Part shown: positions 6,669-16,100 of the stretch, one piece after another
Numbering within the stretch: the first letter of the stretch is position 1
Layout of the letters: each line of letters begins with the position of its first letter
Assembly (NCBI GenBank): GCA_002309475.1
Contig: DBXJ01000030.1
Coordinates: 3,558 to 23,959 of the forward strand
Reading direction: 5' to 3'
DNA from: Bacteroidales bacterium UBA1215
GTDB taxonomy: Bacteria > Bacteroidota > Bacteroidia > Bacteroidales > WCHB1-69
DNA length: 20,402 bases
Made by a program: the position numbers and the translations under genes
Notes under the pieces: model-generated
Database searches by the model: none
What the model was told of the DNA's origin: nothing
The model's input: the letters and a program-made list of their open reading frames with translations, nothing else

Positions 6669-9065
6669 ATGAAAAAAATTATTATTGCATTAAGTGCTTG
6701 CGTTTTGTTTTTAAACGCTAATTCTCAAAGTGTTAAAATCAACAAAGCTGATTTTGACAATGGCATTCCCGGCATTTACAATCCTTCGATTGTTGCCAAT
6801 CATAACATATCTGCCATCGACATGCAGGAGCCTGCAGAATATCATTCTCTGCTGAATATTCAACCTGTCAACAAGGCCACTATGGACAAAAAACGTATTT
6901 TAGCCCCCGGTCAAGCCTTGATTTTTGCCGTTGAAAATGGTATAGTGAGAGAAGATACCGCTCATTTTGCCACTTTGAGCAGTGAAATCGAACAAGCTAT
7001 CAGTCGTGCTCCACAATGGTTGCAATACGACCTTCGCTTCAAATTTCTTGAAGTCACCTCTTCCGCCTATCGTACCAAAATGGTGAATTTGTTGAACACC
7101 ACTCCTTTGAAATATTTGGACGAAGTGGCATACGTGCTCACCTATTTGCCTATAGAAGTACTTTCTTACAGTCGTTTGCCGGGCGATTGGAGTTACTTGG
7201 TAGAGGACGCAGCAAGAATTTATACCTATGCCGACTCCTTGAAATATGTACAATTGGTGGAATACGGAGATACTACCTCCGGCAATTGGTACACCACCAC
7301 CAAATACCGTATCAAACAAGGTGGCAACTATATTTGGAGAGAAGCCGACAAACATTATTATTATGAATATATTGTCATGCCGAAAATAGAACAAGAACCT
7401 CTCGCCATTACCGACAATCTTACCTCCATCAGCGGTTATCGTACATGGGGATATTTTTGGAGAGATTATTTTTGGAACGACTATCAAAATGCTGTCAACA
7501 CTTCCGACACTGCCTATCGCGGCTACGGACAAGTGAACACTTGGGGCTACAAAATAGTAGATGCCGCCGGCAACTACGACACCATTCGTATTGACTCCAT
7601 TCCGCGTTTAGGAGAATTGATGCAGATGCCGGAATACTTATGGAGTGAAAATACTTCCATTTATCTTTTCAACCGTCCTTTCAGTGCTTCACAAGATGCT
7701 TTGAATGTTTTGGGCAACTGGGCTTCCCGTTGTGTGCCGCAAGATGTCACAAGCAGCGAAGACTATCGTGCCACCGAACCCAACCACATTGCTTGGAAAC
7801 ATGTCGGCAATTGCCACGAAGATGCTTTATTGGTAGTGGCAGCAGCCCGTACGGCACTTATTCCTTGTATCCACGTTGCCGACCTCTGTGACGACCACGT
7901 GTGGGCTGCCATCCACGATGGAGGAGATACCATCTGGCATCACTTTGAATTCTTCCGTGGCGGCTGCTCAGCCAACAGACCTTATTACTGGGGTATGACC
8001 AACATGCAACCTAACGGCAACTACGGTTGGAACAGTTCCTTGGTACAAGGCTATCAACCGAGCGGCACCTTGTTCAACATGTCTGACTATTATGCAGAAG
8101 GTCGCCCATGTACACTCAATTTCACCATTACCGACCCTGACGGACAGCCTGTTGACGGAGCAAGAGTCAATTTGTATGCTACCAACATACAATATGGTGC
8201 TTCCAATCCTTATATTATGAGTGCCGGCTATCTTTGGACAGACGCTCAAGGACAAATCAGCATTCATGCAGGAGCTACCAAAAAATATTATATGAGAATT
8301 TATCATCCTAAATTTGGCTCTTATCCTACAACCTCTACCAGTGTTTATCGTCTTACTGTCAATAAATATGGCGTGGAATACACCGCTGAAGCAGGAAAAA
8401 CATATAGTTTTGCCTACTCTTTCCCGAGTGCCGCTACCAGCAAGAGAAATACCGTTACCTCTTCGCAAGAAACTTTTGACACCGACAAGAGTATGGAAAT
8501 TACACTAAAAGCCAACAATATCACCAAAGGCACACAAGCGGAAGATAGTCAAAATTCCACTTTCTACGAAAGAACCAATACTTATTCCAATTTAAGTGTC
8601 TATATTGTTTCCGAAGACAATATTGCCAAATTCAAAACCAACGGCAATGCTCCTGAAGCAGAATACAATATGGGATATGTTTCTGAAGGAACCTTCAAAA
8701 TTCCTGTCCACACTTCCGGAAAAACTTATGTAGTGATTGCCAACAACAACAATTTCACCAACTATTCAGAAGTGGAATACGGCTTCCTTTCCTCAACGGT
8801 GGACTCTGCCGACTTTACACCTTTGGCAGTGGAAGATATTACCGACAACTATTTCAATGTATATCCTAATCCTGCTAATGAGCACATCACTATTCAAACA
8901 TCTGCCGATGACAATGAAGTGATACAATTATTCGATATAACAGGAAAAATGATTTACAGCACTACCGTGGACAACCACCAAGCACATTTTGATGTAGGCA
9001 ATTTGTCTGCAGGCATCTATTTGATCAAATGCAAACAATATGTGCAAAAAGTCATTAAACAGTAA
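6669..9065 (+). CDS. T9SS-exported transglutaminase-fold protein
   Basis: 798 aa from ATG at 6669. An upstream in-frame TTG at 6540 is rejected because the promoter lies downstream of it and a signal peptide (MKKIIIALSACVLFLNANSQ) starts at 6669. The N-terminal region (about 20-340) is unassigned and rich in Tyr and Trp. A transglutaminase/papain-like core follows: Cys382 in GNCHEDALL and His410 in DDHVWAAIHDGG are the expected catalytic pair; the third acidic residue is not obvious and may lie in WHHFEFF. Around 478-580 is a carboxypeptidase-regulatory-like beta-sandwich (TITDPDGQPVDGARVNLYAT). The last about 70 residues (from YFNVYPNPANE) are a type-A T9SS C-terminal sorting domain, predicting secretion and surface attachment. 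The activity could be protein cross-linking or, as often in bacteria, peptide or amide cleavage. The gene stands alone between its promoter and a strong terminator. Confidence 0.9.
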   Translation: MKKIIIALSACVLFLNANSQSVKINKADFDNGIPGIYNPSIVANHNISAIDMQEPAEYHSLLNIQPVNKATMDKKRILAPGQALIFAVENGIVREDTAHFATLSSEIEQAISRAPQWLQYDLRFKFLEVTSSAYRTKMVNLLNTTPLKYLDEVAYVLTYLPIEVLSYSRLPGDWSYLVEDAARIYTYADSLKYVQLVEYGDTTSGNWYTTTKYRIKQGGNYIWREADKHYYYEYIVMPKIEQEPLAITDNLTSISGYRTWGYFWRDYFWNDYQNAVNTSDTAYRGYGQVNTWGYKIVDAAGNYDTIRIDSIPRLGELMQMPEYLWSENTSIYLFNRPFSASQDALNVLGNWASRCVPQDVTSSEDYRATEPNHIAWKHVGNCHEDALLVVAAARTALIPCIHVADLCDDHVWAAIHDGGDTIWHHFEFFRGGCSANRPYYWGMTNMQPNGNYGWNSSLVQGYQPSGTLFNMSDYYAEGRPCTLNFTITDPDGQPVDGARVNLYATNIQYGASNPYIMSAGYLWTDAQGQISIHAGATKKYYMRIYHPKFGSYPTTSTSVYRLTVNKYGVEYTAEAGKTYSFAYSFPSAATSKRNTVTSSQETFDTDKSMEITLKANNITKGTQAEDSQNSTFYERTNTYSNLSVYIVSEDNIAKFKTNGNAPEAEYNMGYVSEGTFKIPVHTSGKTYVVIANNNNFTNYSEVEYGFLSSTVDSADFTPLAVEDITDNYFNVYPNPANEHITIQTSADDNEVIQLFDITGKMIYSTTVDNHQAHFDVGNLSAGIYLIKCKQYVQKVIKQ

Positions 9066-9095
9066 GTTTGTTTTAATATTATTTTTTTCATAATT

Positions 9096-9127
9096 AGAGG
9101 CGGGAAAATTTCCGCCTCTTTTTTTTG
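9096..9127 (+). terminator. Intrinsic terminator after the transglutaminase-fold gene
   Basis: A perfect 8-bp stem AGAGGCGG (9096-9103) pairs with CCGCCTCT (9112-9119), with an 8-nt loop, followed by an uninterrupted T run. It is 31 nt after the stop codon. The GC-rich stem stands out in an AT-rich spacer. On the minus strand the stem is followed by TAATTATG and then an A-run, not a U tract, so it is oriented for the plus-strand gene, although it also lies 3' of the convergent lptB. Confidence 0.9.
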
Positions 9128-9155
9128 TTTCGTAAATTCAACAAATAAATGCAAA

Positions 9156-9884
9156 TTATTGTTTTAAGACAAATTTTTCTCCCAAATAGACATGTCGCAC
9201 TTTTTCATCTTGTGCTAATTCTCGAGGGGTGCCACTGGCAAAAACCTTTCCTTCTACCAAAATATAGGCGAAATCGGTGATAGCTAAAGTTTCGTCCACA
9301 TTGTGGTCGGTGATAAGGATGCCGATATTTTTATCTTTCAATTTAGCCACAATAGACTGTATGTCTTCCACGGCAATAGGATCTACACCGGCAAAAGGCT
9401 CGTCCAACAAAATAAAATTAGGCGATGTCGCCAAACTGCGGGCAATTTCGGTTCTTCTTCTTTCCCCTCCCGACAACTGCCGTCCCTGGCTTTTCCTGAT
9501 TTTTTGCAAACCGAATTCATCCAACAGACTTTCCAACTTGTCTTGCTGTTCTTTTTTTGACAAATTGGTGAATTGTAGCACACTGAGAATATTGTCTTCC
9601 ACCGACATGGTTCTAAATACAGAAGCTTCTTGTGCCAAATAGCCGATGCCCATTCTTGCACGCTCATACATAGGTTTTTCCGTTATTTCTATATCATTGT
9701 AGAAAACCTTGCCGGAAAACGGCTTAATCAAACCGACTATGGTATAAAATGAAGTCGTTTTGCCGGCTCCGTTGGGACCCAGCAAACCCACTATGCTGCC
9801 CTGTTTTACCTCTACACTCACATCGTTGACAACCATACGGTTGTGATATTTTTTGTAGAGCGATTCTGTACGAAGAATATCCAT
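9156..9884 (-). CDS. lptB: LPS export ABC transporter ATP-binding protein
   Basis: 242 aa from ATG at 9884, close to the E. coli LptB length. Motifs: Walker A GPNGAGKTT (37-45), Q-loop Gln85 in GYLAQEASVF, signature LSGGERRR (137-144), Walker B FILLDEP (157-163) and switch His194 in ITDHNV. The GYLAQEASVFR and LSGGERRRTEIAR stretches and the C-terminal YLGEKF are characteristic of LptB. It hydrolyses ATP for LptFG to extract LPS from the inner membrane; an LptF/LptG-family gene lies at 831-1916. The frame extends upstream to 9998 without an ATG at the proper position, but the -7 promoter element (9912-9905) lies inside that extension, so the start at 9884 is firm. Monocistronic here: divergent from hydE and convergent with the transglutaminase-fold gene. 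Confidence 0.96.
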   Translation of the reverse strand: MDILRTESLYKKYHNRMVVNDVSVEVKQGSIVGLLGPNGAGKTTSFYTIVGLIKPFSGKVFYNDIEITEKPMYERARMGIGYLAQEASVFRTMSVEDNILSVLQFTNLSKKEQQDKLESLLDEFGLQKIRKSQGRQLSGGERRRTEIARSLATSPNFILLDEPFAGVDPIAVEDIQSIVAKLKDKNIGILITDHNVDETLAITDFAYILVEGKVFASGTPRELAQDEKVRHVYLGEKFVLKQ

Positions 9885-9904
9885 ATTTTGCTTTTTACAA
9901 TTTG

Positions 9905-9932
9905 CAAAGATACAACTTTTTTTTGACAACAA
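9905..9932 (-). promoter_or_regulatory. Bacteroidota-type promoter for lptB
   Basis: On the minus strand TATCTTTG (9912-9905) matches TAnnTTTG exactly, and TTG (9932-9930) lies 17 nt upstream as a -33 element. The -7 element ends 20 nt before the lptB ATG at 9884, implying a short leader. Confidence 0.75.
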
Positions 9933-10017
9933 AAATTTTTTCTTCATCTTGAAGATTTTAAATGTTGGCGAAAATGAAAAAATAAAGAAAAAAGACAACT
10001 TTTATTAGAAAAAATGA

Positions 10018-10025
10018 TACTTTTG
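10018..10025 (+). promoter_or_regulatory. Bacteroidota-type -7 promoter element for hydE
   Basis: TACTTTTG matches TAnnTTTG and ends only 14 nt before the hydE ATG at 10040, so the leader would be about 8 nt. No TTG is seen at the -33 position. It is divergent from the lptB promoter, about 105 nt away. Confidence 0.55.
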
Positions 10026-10039
10026 CCGAAAATAGTTTT

Positions 10040-11083
10040 ATGAAATCGCTGATAGAAAAATTAGAAAAACAACATACTCTCTCAAAAGAAGAATTTGCCT
10101 CTCTTGTAGCATCCAACGAAGCTAACGACTTCCTTTTTCAAAGGGCTGTTGCCGTTCGACAAGAGCACTATGGCAACAATGTGTATATCAGAGGTTTGAT
10201 AGAACTGAGCAACTATTGTAAAAACAATTGCTACTATTGCGGCATTCGTGCCGGCAATACAGAAGTTTCCCGCTACCGGTTGCTAAAAGACGATATTTTG
10301 TCCTGCTGTGAGCAAGGATACCAATTGGGTTTTAGAACTTTTGTCTTGCAAGGTGGCGAGGATATTTACTATACCGACGACATCATGACGGATATTATCT
10401 CCGCCATACGCCGGCAATACCCCGATTGTGCCATCACTTTATCGTTGGGAGAACATAGCTACGACACCTATAAAGCTTATTTTGACGCAGGTGCCGACCG
10501 GTATTTGTTAAGACACGAAACTGCAAATTTTCACCATTACAGCCAATTGCATCCGCAAAGTTTGTCTGCAGAAAACCGACAACAATGCCTATATGATTTA
10601 AAACGTATAGGTTATCAGGTAGGAACGGGATTTATGGTCGGCTCCCCCTATCAAACTCCTGAATATTTGGCAGAAGATTTGTTATTCATAAAACAACTCC
10701 AGCCGCAAATGGTAGGCATAGGACCCTTTATTCCGCATCATCAAACACCTTTTGCTGCATTCCCGCAAGGAAGTGTCGACCTTACATTGCGATTATTGGC
10801 TATTTTGCGATTAATGCTGCCGACCGTGCTGTTGCCTGCCACTACGGCATTGGGAACACTTGATCCTCAAGGAAGAGAAAAAGGCATTTTGGCAGGTGCC
10901 AATGTTATTATGCCGAATCTTTCACCGGTTGCTGTCAGAAAAAAATATCAAATTTACGACCATAAAATTTGTACCGGTGACGAAGCCGCTGAATGCAGGT
11001 TCTGTCTTCAAAAAAGAATAGAATCCATCGGTTGCCGAATAGTGGTGGACAGAGGTGACGCAAAACAATACAAAGAAAAATAA
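10040..11083 (+). CDS. hydE: [FeFe] hydrogenase H-cluster radical SAM maturase HydE
   Basis: 347 aa. The radical-SAM cluster motif is C60-x3-C64-x2-C67 within YIRGLIELSNYCKNNCYYCGIR-type sequence (residues 49-70), which is the HydE signature. A second Cys set, C311, C319 and C322, near the C-terminus matches the auxiliary cluster ligands known for Thermotoga HydE. HydE works with HydG and HydF to build the 2Fe subcluster of the H-cluster, contributing the dithiomethylamine/iron intermediate. Neither HydF, HydG nor a hydrogenase subunit is in the window. yraN follows 3 nt after the stop, so the two are probably co-transcribed. BioB and PylB are related alternatives, but the YIRGLIELSNYC stretch and the C-terminal Cys set favour HydE. 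Confidence 0.94.
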   Translation: MKSLIEKLEKQHTLSKEEFASLVASNEANDFLFQRAVAVRQEHYGNNVYIRGLIELSNYCKNNCYYCGIRAGNTEVSRYRLLKDDILSCCEQGYQLGFRTFVLQGGEDIYYTDDIMTDIISAIRRQYPDCAITLSLGEHSYDTYKAYFDAGADRYLLRHETANFHHYSQLHPQSLSAENRQQCLYDLKRIGYQVGTGFMVGSPYQTPEYLAEDLLFIKQLQPQMVGIGPFIPHHQTPFAAFPQGSVDLTLRLLAILRLMLPTVLLPATTALGTLDPQGREKGILAGANVIMPNLSPVAVRKKYQIYDHKICTGDEAAECRFCLQKRIESIGCRIVVDRGDAKQYKEK

Positions 11084-11086
11084 AGC

Positions 11087-11452
11087 ATGGCAGACCATAA
11101 CGAACTCGGAAAAAAAGGAGAAGAACAAGCCTGTGCCTTCTTAGAAGAAAACGGCTATACTATTTTGGAAAAAAACTGGCATGCGAGTTATCTTGAAGTA
11201 GATATTATCGCACTGAAAGACAACATATTGGTGTTTGCGGAAGTAAAAACCCGCACTTCCAGCTTTTTTGGAGAGCCGGAGGCTTTTGTCACCAAACAAA
11301 AACAGAAAAATCTGTTGGCAGCCGCCGACAAATATGTCCGCCTCCACCACCGAAACGAAGAAATCCGTTTTGACATTCTATCTGTGCTCGTTCGCAACAA
11401 CCAATGCCACGTCAACCATATCCCCGATGCCTTTAAAAGCAGCTGGAGATAA
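11087..11452 (+). CDS. yraN: YraN family (UPF0102) putative endonuclease-like protein
   Basis: 121 aa, the usual length for this family. Residues about 7-13 (LGKKGEE), Asp39 in LEVDIIA, and Glu52 and Lys54 in FAEVKTR give the arrangement of the PD-(D/E)xK nuclease fold seen in Holliday-junction resolvase-like proteins. The biochemical role of YraN is not established as far as I know; DNA repair or recombination is the usual inference. The ATG is 3 nt after the hydE stop, implying co-transcription with no obvious functional link. No hairpin terminator is visible in the 173 nt that follow. Confidence 0.93.
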   Translation: MADHNELGKKGEEQACAFLEENGYTILEKNWHASYLEVDIIALKDNILVFAEVKTRTSSFFGEPEAFVTKQKQKNLLAAADKYVRLHHRNEEIRFDILSVLVRNNQCHVNHIPDAFKSSWR

Positions 11453-11546
11453 AAAACACTACTCTGCCGAATAATCTCTGTTAAAAAAATTCTTCTACCA
11501 TCAGGCAACAAAATAAGAAAAAAAGTATCTCTATTAAAATGACTTT

Positions 11547-11578
11547 ATACAATTTTTACAAGATTTTATAAATTGTAT
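11547..11578. repeat. Perfect 9-bp inverted repeat overlapping the promoter region
   Basis: ATACAATTT at 11547-11555 and AAATTGTAT at 11570-11578 are exact reverse complements separated by 14 nt. The right arm contains the TTG (11573-11575) that could be the -33 element of the next gene. It could be an operator or a weak hairpin; chance is possible in such AT-rich sequence. Confidence 0.4.
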
Positions 11579-11598
11579 TGAAATATTGTTTATTTTTG
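11573..11598 (+). promoter_or_regulatory. Bacteroidota-type promoter for the Asp-box T9SS gene
   Basis: TATTTTTG at 11591-11598 matches TAnnTTTG; TTG at 11573-11575 is a candidate -33 element with a short 15-nt spacing. The -7 element ends 27 nt before the ATG at 11626, which supports that start over the upstream in-frame TTG at 11578. Confidence 0.55.
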
Positions 11599-11625
11599 CA
11601 AAATGAAATATTAATCTTAATTATT

Positions 11626-13098
11626 ATGAAAAAATTACTAATTCTCGTATGTGCTCTATTATTAACAACATCCATCTATGGTCAATGGCAAAGTGTACAA
11701 GTTGATACTCTGGGAAGAGATCTGTTTGAAATACACTGTGTTACGGACAGTATTGTATTTACGGGCGGCAGGAACATGATATATAAGACAAGCAATGCAG
11801 GAAACACATGGACTGCCAGTTACACCAATGAAGATGCTCTTTTTTTAAGCATAAAGTTTGTCAATGACAGTGTCGGTTTTGCCGCCGGCTTTTACAATGA
11901 GAATTTTCATAACCTTAATTATATAAAGAACGGATACTTATACAAATATGTATTATTAAAAGGAGGCATATTGCTCCGAACAACCGATGGGGGCAATACA
12001 TGGACGATGCAAACACAAGATTCTTTACCCGCCTTTTTCAAGATTTGTCCTATAGATGCAGATACAATCTATGCCATAAGATTCCTTGACAATAAATTGT
12101 ATAAAAGTATTGACGGCGGAACAACATGGAACGGCAGTTCGTTTGATTATATTCTTTCCGATTTTTATTTTAACGGACCAAACGCTTATATTATAGCGGG
12201 AAGGGCTGTGTCTGATACTGTCGTTTTGCCTGATTCCATCGTTTTTGATGATTATTCTGAATTACATATACCTGAATTACCTGATCGTAAGCATACAGGA
12301 GGTTGTATTTTTCAATCACAAGATTATGGAAACACATGGGACAGTATAGCCCAATTGCCTTTTCATGCATCCATATATTTTGATAGCGACCCTGATGTAG
12401 ATATTTTAAGCAATAATTACGATATAGCATTTTTAAATCAGTCTGAAGCAATTTGGGTTCATAAGGATTCTATATATCACACCTTTGACAATTTTCAAAC
12501 ATACAGCAAAAGGCAAATGTATTATAGAGGTCCCTTGCAGGGTCCCGGCATTTCTGTACCATATATACCTGAATATGTAAGTATAAAATATACAGATAAC
12601 GGTATTGGCGTAATAGCTGCAAATACGTATGAGATTAAGCATTTTTCTAAGGCAGAAAGCTGTAATTATACCTATTTTAGTGCTTTAAACAGGACAACAG
12701 GCAGAATGCGTATATATGAACCGTTGTGGAATCCCTTGCACCAAGCACGCGATACTGCATACAATGCCGTTGATGGGAAAGATTCTCTGTTTTATGTGGC
12801 AGCCAGTGGAGGTTCCGTGCTGAAAGTGAGTTGCAGGGATTTGGATTTGGACATAACAAGTCCGGCACTTCAAACTACCGTAAATATTTATCCAAATCCT
12901 TCCAAAGATTATATCTATATAGACTTTCCGGAAGAAAAGATAAAAAGCGTTAGTTTGTACAATGTATTGGGAGTTTTGCTGAAAGAGCAAAAAAGTAATG
13001 CGGCAAGTGTAGATATATCTTCTTTACCGCAAGGAATGTATTTGTTGTCAATTGAAACCGATGAAATTGTCATTACTAAAAAAATTGTAAAAGAATAA
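11626..13098 (+). CDS. T9SS-exported Asp-box (BNR/YCF48-like) repeat protein
   Basis: 490 aa from ATG at 11626. An upstream in-frame TTG (11578) is rejected because a promoter -7 element sits after it. Residues 1-20 (MKKLLILVCALLLTTSIYGQ) are a signal peptide. The body contains at least four Asp-box-like motifs: SNAGNTW, TDGGNTW, IDGGTTW and QDYGNTW. These are typical of the beta-propeller blades of sialidase/BNR and YCF48-like proteins. The last about 75 residues, from VNIYPNPSKDY, form a type-A T9SS sorting domain ending KKIVKE. It is therefore predicted to be secreted and surface-anchored. Asp-boxes are structural, and no sialidase catalytic set can be asserted, so enzymatic activity is not claimed. 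It is monocistronic and convergent with the large outer-membrane protein gene, with 81 nt between. Confidence 0.88.
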   Translation: MKKLLILVCALLLTTSIYGQWQSVQVDTLGRDLFEIHCVTDSIVFTGGRNMIYKTSNAGNTWTASYTNEDALFLSIKFVNDSVGFAAGFYNENFHNLNYIKNGYLYKYVLLKGGILLRTTDGGNTWTMQTQDSLPAFFKICPIDADTIYAIRFLDNKLYKSIDGGTTWNGSSFDYILSDFYFNGPNAYIIAGRAVSDTVVLPDSIVFDDYSELHIPELPDRKHTGGCIFQSQDYGNTWDSIAQLPFHASIYFDSDPDVDILSNNYDIAFLNQSEAIWVHKDSIYHTFDNFQTYSKRQMYYRGPLQGPGISVPYIPEYVSIKYTDNGIGVIAANTYEIKHFSKAESCNYTYFSALNRTTGRMRIYEPLWNPLHQARDTAYNAVDGKDSLFYVAASGGSVLKVSCRDLDLDITSPALQTTVNIYPNPSKDYIYIDFPEEKIKSVSLYNVLGVLLKEQKSNAASVDISSLPQGMYLLSIETDEIVITKKIVKE

Positions 13099-13179
13099 AA
13101 TTATGTATATGAAAATGAAAAAAGTATTGTAGGTGTATTGTTTGCAAAAAAAAACACTAACAAGAAATCTATTTTTTCT

Positions 13180-16100
13180 TTAGAAGAAAGCTCTTATTTC
13201 CACACTGCCGAGGTGACGCATTTTTACTCCTGCAGAGGCACGACCTTCGTAGTTGAGATTGAGTTGCAGATTTTTCCAAAGTGTTGTCTGATAATTGACA
13301 TTTACCACTACATTGTTGCCCGGTTGCAGCGATTCCAACATCTCGTATGCCACCGAAGTGTTGGTTTCACCACGAAAATGAATCCAATAATAGTCGCCTT
13401 TCACTATCAAATTGCCTCTTTTGGCAATTCTGTAATTTATCTCCAAACCCGCTCTATTGGAAATTGACAACTCCTCGCCTCTGCGGTTGTTTTTCTGCTT
13501 ATAGGCATAGGAAGTGCTGATTTTTAAAATGGTTTTGAATTGATATGTCAAATTCGCACTCAAACTGTTGTAGTCAATTTTGTAGTTTTTGTTCATATAA
13601 TCGCTGTTGCGGATATTCCAGCCGTTTTCGTAGTTGCCATTAATGGTGAAAGCCTGTTTTATGTTCACCCGCCCCGATACAAGGCAGGATGATACGTCGT
13701 AGGCTTCAAAACCGTTTACTGTCAGCGTTTTGGATTGGGTATTGTTGTAAATAACATCTATACCCCAAATGGAACTGTTTTGATTGAAAGAAAAAACATT
13801 TCTAAAACTACTGGCGGAAGATACCAAATTGGTGTCGTTGCTATTGACATAAAAAGGATTGAACATACCGCCAATAGTGGAAAGGGTGTTTTTGTAAGAC
13901 GAACGATAAGTAGTGGTATTGGACAATCGGGACAAGAAATTTTTAAAACCTTTTTCTTTTCTCCATACCACCGCAGGTCGCAAAATTAAACTGCCGGAAA
14001 ATTGATTGTTGTAAGTTTTTACATATTGATTCGAGGCCATAAAAAGACGGATATAGTTGGCTTCGTCGGCATATTTTGCTATTTCAAATTCATTCAATTC
14101 CTCAATTCCGTTGCCGTTGTAGTCTATCCATTGATAGACACCTTGTCCGTTGACAACTTTCAAGTAAGTATATTCGTTTTTCTGCTCCATGCCGCTGCCA
14201 ATTTCATAAAACAATCCCAACTGAACGGCACCTTTAAACCAGCGGGCCTGATAGTCAAAATTGGTCAAAAGCGTATTTTCGCCGATGCTGTCCTGATATT
14301 GTAAATAACGATACGAAGCATCAAATCGCAACTGGTGATTGCTGAATTTCAACAAATAAAAATGGGCACTGACTTGGTGGGCGATGGCTTGGGAGGTCAA
14401 CACAGAATCCAAACTGTTGGCATCTATACGATTTTTGTAGTTCAGTCCGAAATGATAGTCTTTCAAACTATCACTGTTCTTTATATAAAATGTCAATTCG
14501 TTGAAGGCAAAACTTTGTGGCATCAATCTGTTGGCATAGGTCTTGTACAAATCCACTTCCATGGCATTGCTGATTCCCACCTGCACATATTTGAAATTCT
14601 TGCCGATAGTTTCGTCATGCATCACATAAGTGCTGTGATAATCCTCTTGCGTATGCGACAATAATGAAGCATTCAATGCTACAAGAAAACCTTGGCGGCT
14701 ATAATTGGCCCATAGGGCGTTTTTGCCGGCCATATAATGTTTGTCAGGTATCAAATAAGCATTGGAATACAAGCCGATACGACCATTTTGTCGATGAACA
14801 AAATCTAAATTAATGCCGAAATAATGGTCAGTTCGGTTCAACATGCTGTCTGCCACATTGTACATTCTTTTGAAATCCAAGCTGCGATAATCTTCTATAT
14901 AGTTGAAAGTCTTGTTTTTAAATTCATAAAATCCATTTAAATTCATTTTCCATGAAGCATCCTGCTGCAAAGACTTGCGTTTCAATTCCGTTTGGTTGGC
15001 TAATTGTACTTTTACGCCTACACCGACATTGTCTTTATCGTCCTTGCGTGAAAAGGTATTCAAATCGTTGTTGGACAAAGCTGCCTCTACACCAATAAGA
15101 GTAGTAGGATGCACTTGATAATTCATTCCAAAGGAATACATTTGTGTGCGTTGCGGAGTCGATAGCAAGCGAATAGGTTCATAATTGCCCTGCGGAACTC
15201 CGTCAACAGGGGCCACCCATGCGTAAACCCTTCCGTTGACAACACTTTCCGACAATACATAATTGCCCTTGTTGTTGCCTACCAAAGAGAAACCCACCCT
15301 ATAGCAAGCACTGTCAGATGAAGTGGAATACACAAAAATACTATCATAAATGATTCCGTTTACCGTGGTATCTGTCAGTTTATAAAGCACTTCGCTGCCT
15401 TGAAAATGGGTGCTGTCCATATTTCGCACATAAGCATGACTGATGTCATCACCCAAGAGCGACAACATCATTTTCTGATCATCGGTCAAATCAAGTGTAT
15501 TGGTTTGATTTTTATGGTCTTGCTCATTATAAAAATGGAAGAAAAAATTTAAATTTTTGTGTTGTATGCTGGTTCCGGCATTCACCACCGAGCGTAGATA
15601 ATCTTGTTGTATGTATTCAAATTCAACTACTATACGTTTGTCTTTGGTAATCATTTGTTTGGCGGTGAAAATTACTTCGCCCGAATTGTAGTTGATAATA
15701 TAATCATTGTCTTCTCCCCTTTGTAGCAATACTTCGTCTATATACACTCTTTCGCTTCCTGCCAAAACGGTGATATATGTTTCGTTGTTTTCTCCTAAAA
15801 GCCGATAAGGACCTTGATTGGACTCTATAGCCGTTATCGTTTGCCTGACATAAGTTCCTTTTGCCACCGAACCGCTGGCATAAACATTATATTGAGTGCT
15901 GTCGCCCTTTTTGTTTACAGACGCAAAATTCATATCTGCCTGCAAGCCCTGCCCTTTTTTAAAGTATTTCATAAAATAACCTTCGCGAGACCTGCTTTCA
16001 ATATCTCCGGCCAAAATAGTTGCCATATCCTTGTATTTCAATTGGATAAAAACTTTGTCAAATTCTTGCAACTGGGCAGAATTGCCTTCGGGTTGAATAG

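Larger units (their letters stand above)
11453..11625. other. Intergenic spacer between yraN and the Asp-box gene
   Basis: The longest non-coding stretch in the window (173 nt). It holds an AT-rich inverted repeat (11547-11578) and a -7 promoter element for the downstream gene. I see no terminator, small ORF or RNA gene here. Confidence 0.7.

Noticed and set aside
6900..7532. 210-codon minus-strand frame inside the transglutaminase-fold gene
   Set aside because: Antisense shadow of a well-supported secreted protein; low-complexity Val/Gly/Ile-rich translation with no recognisable feature.
7968..8468. 166-codon minus-strand frame inside the same gene
   Set aside because: Another antisense shadow; no supporting promoter or family resemblance.
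9885..9998. N-terminal extension of LptB (38 residues)
   Set aside because: It includes the lptB promoter element and codes for Phe/Lys-rich sequence not found in the LptB family; the ATG at 9884 gives the normal length.
10040..11083. Biotin synthase or PylB instead of HydE
   Set aside because: No biotin or pyrrolysine genes nearby, and the sequence around the CxxxCxxC motif plus the C-terminal C311/C319/C322 set fits HydE.
13099..13179. Possible shared terminator between the convergent Asp-box and outer-membrane protein genes
   Set aside because: Only a short A/T-only hairpin (TTTCTT, TAG loop, AAGAAA) at the stop of the outer-membrane gene is visible; too weak to call.
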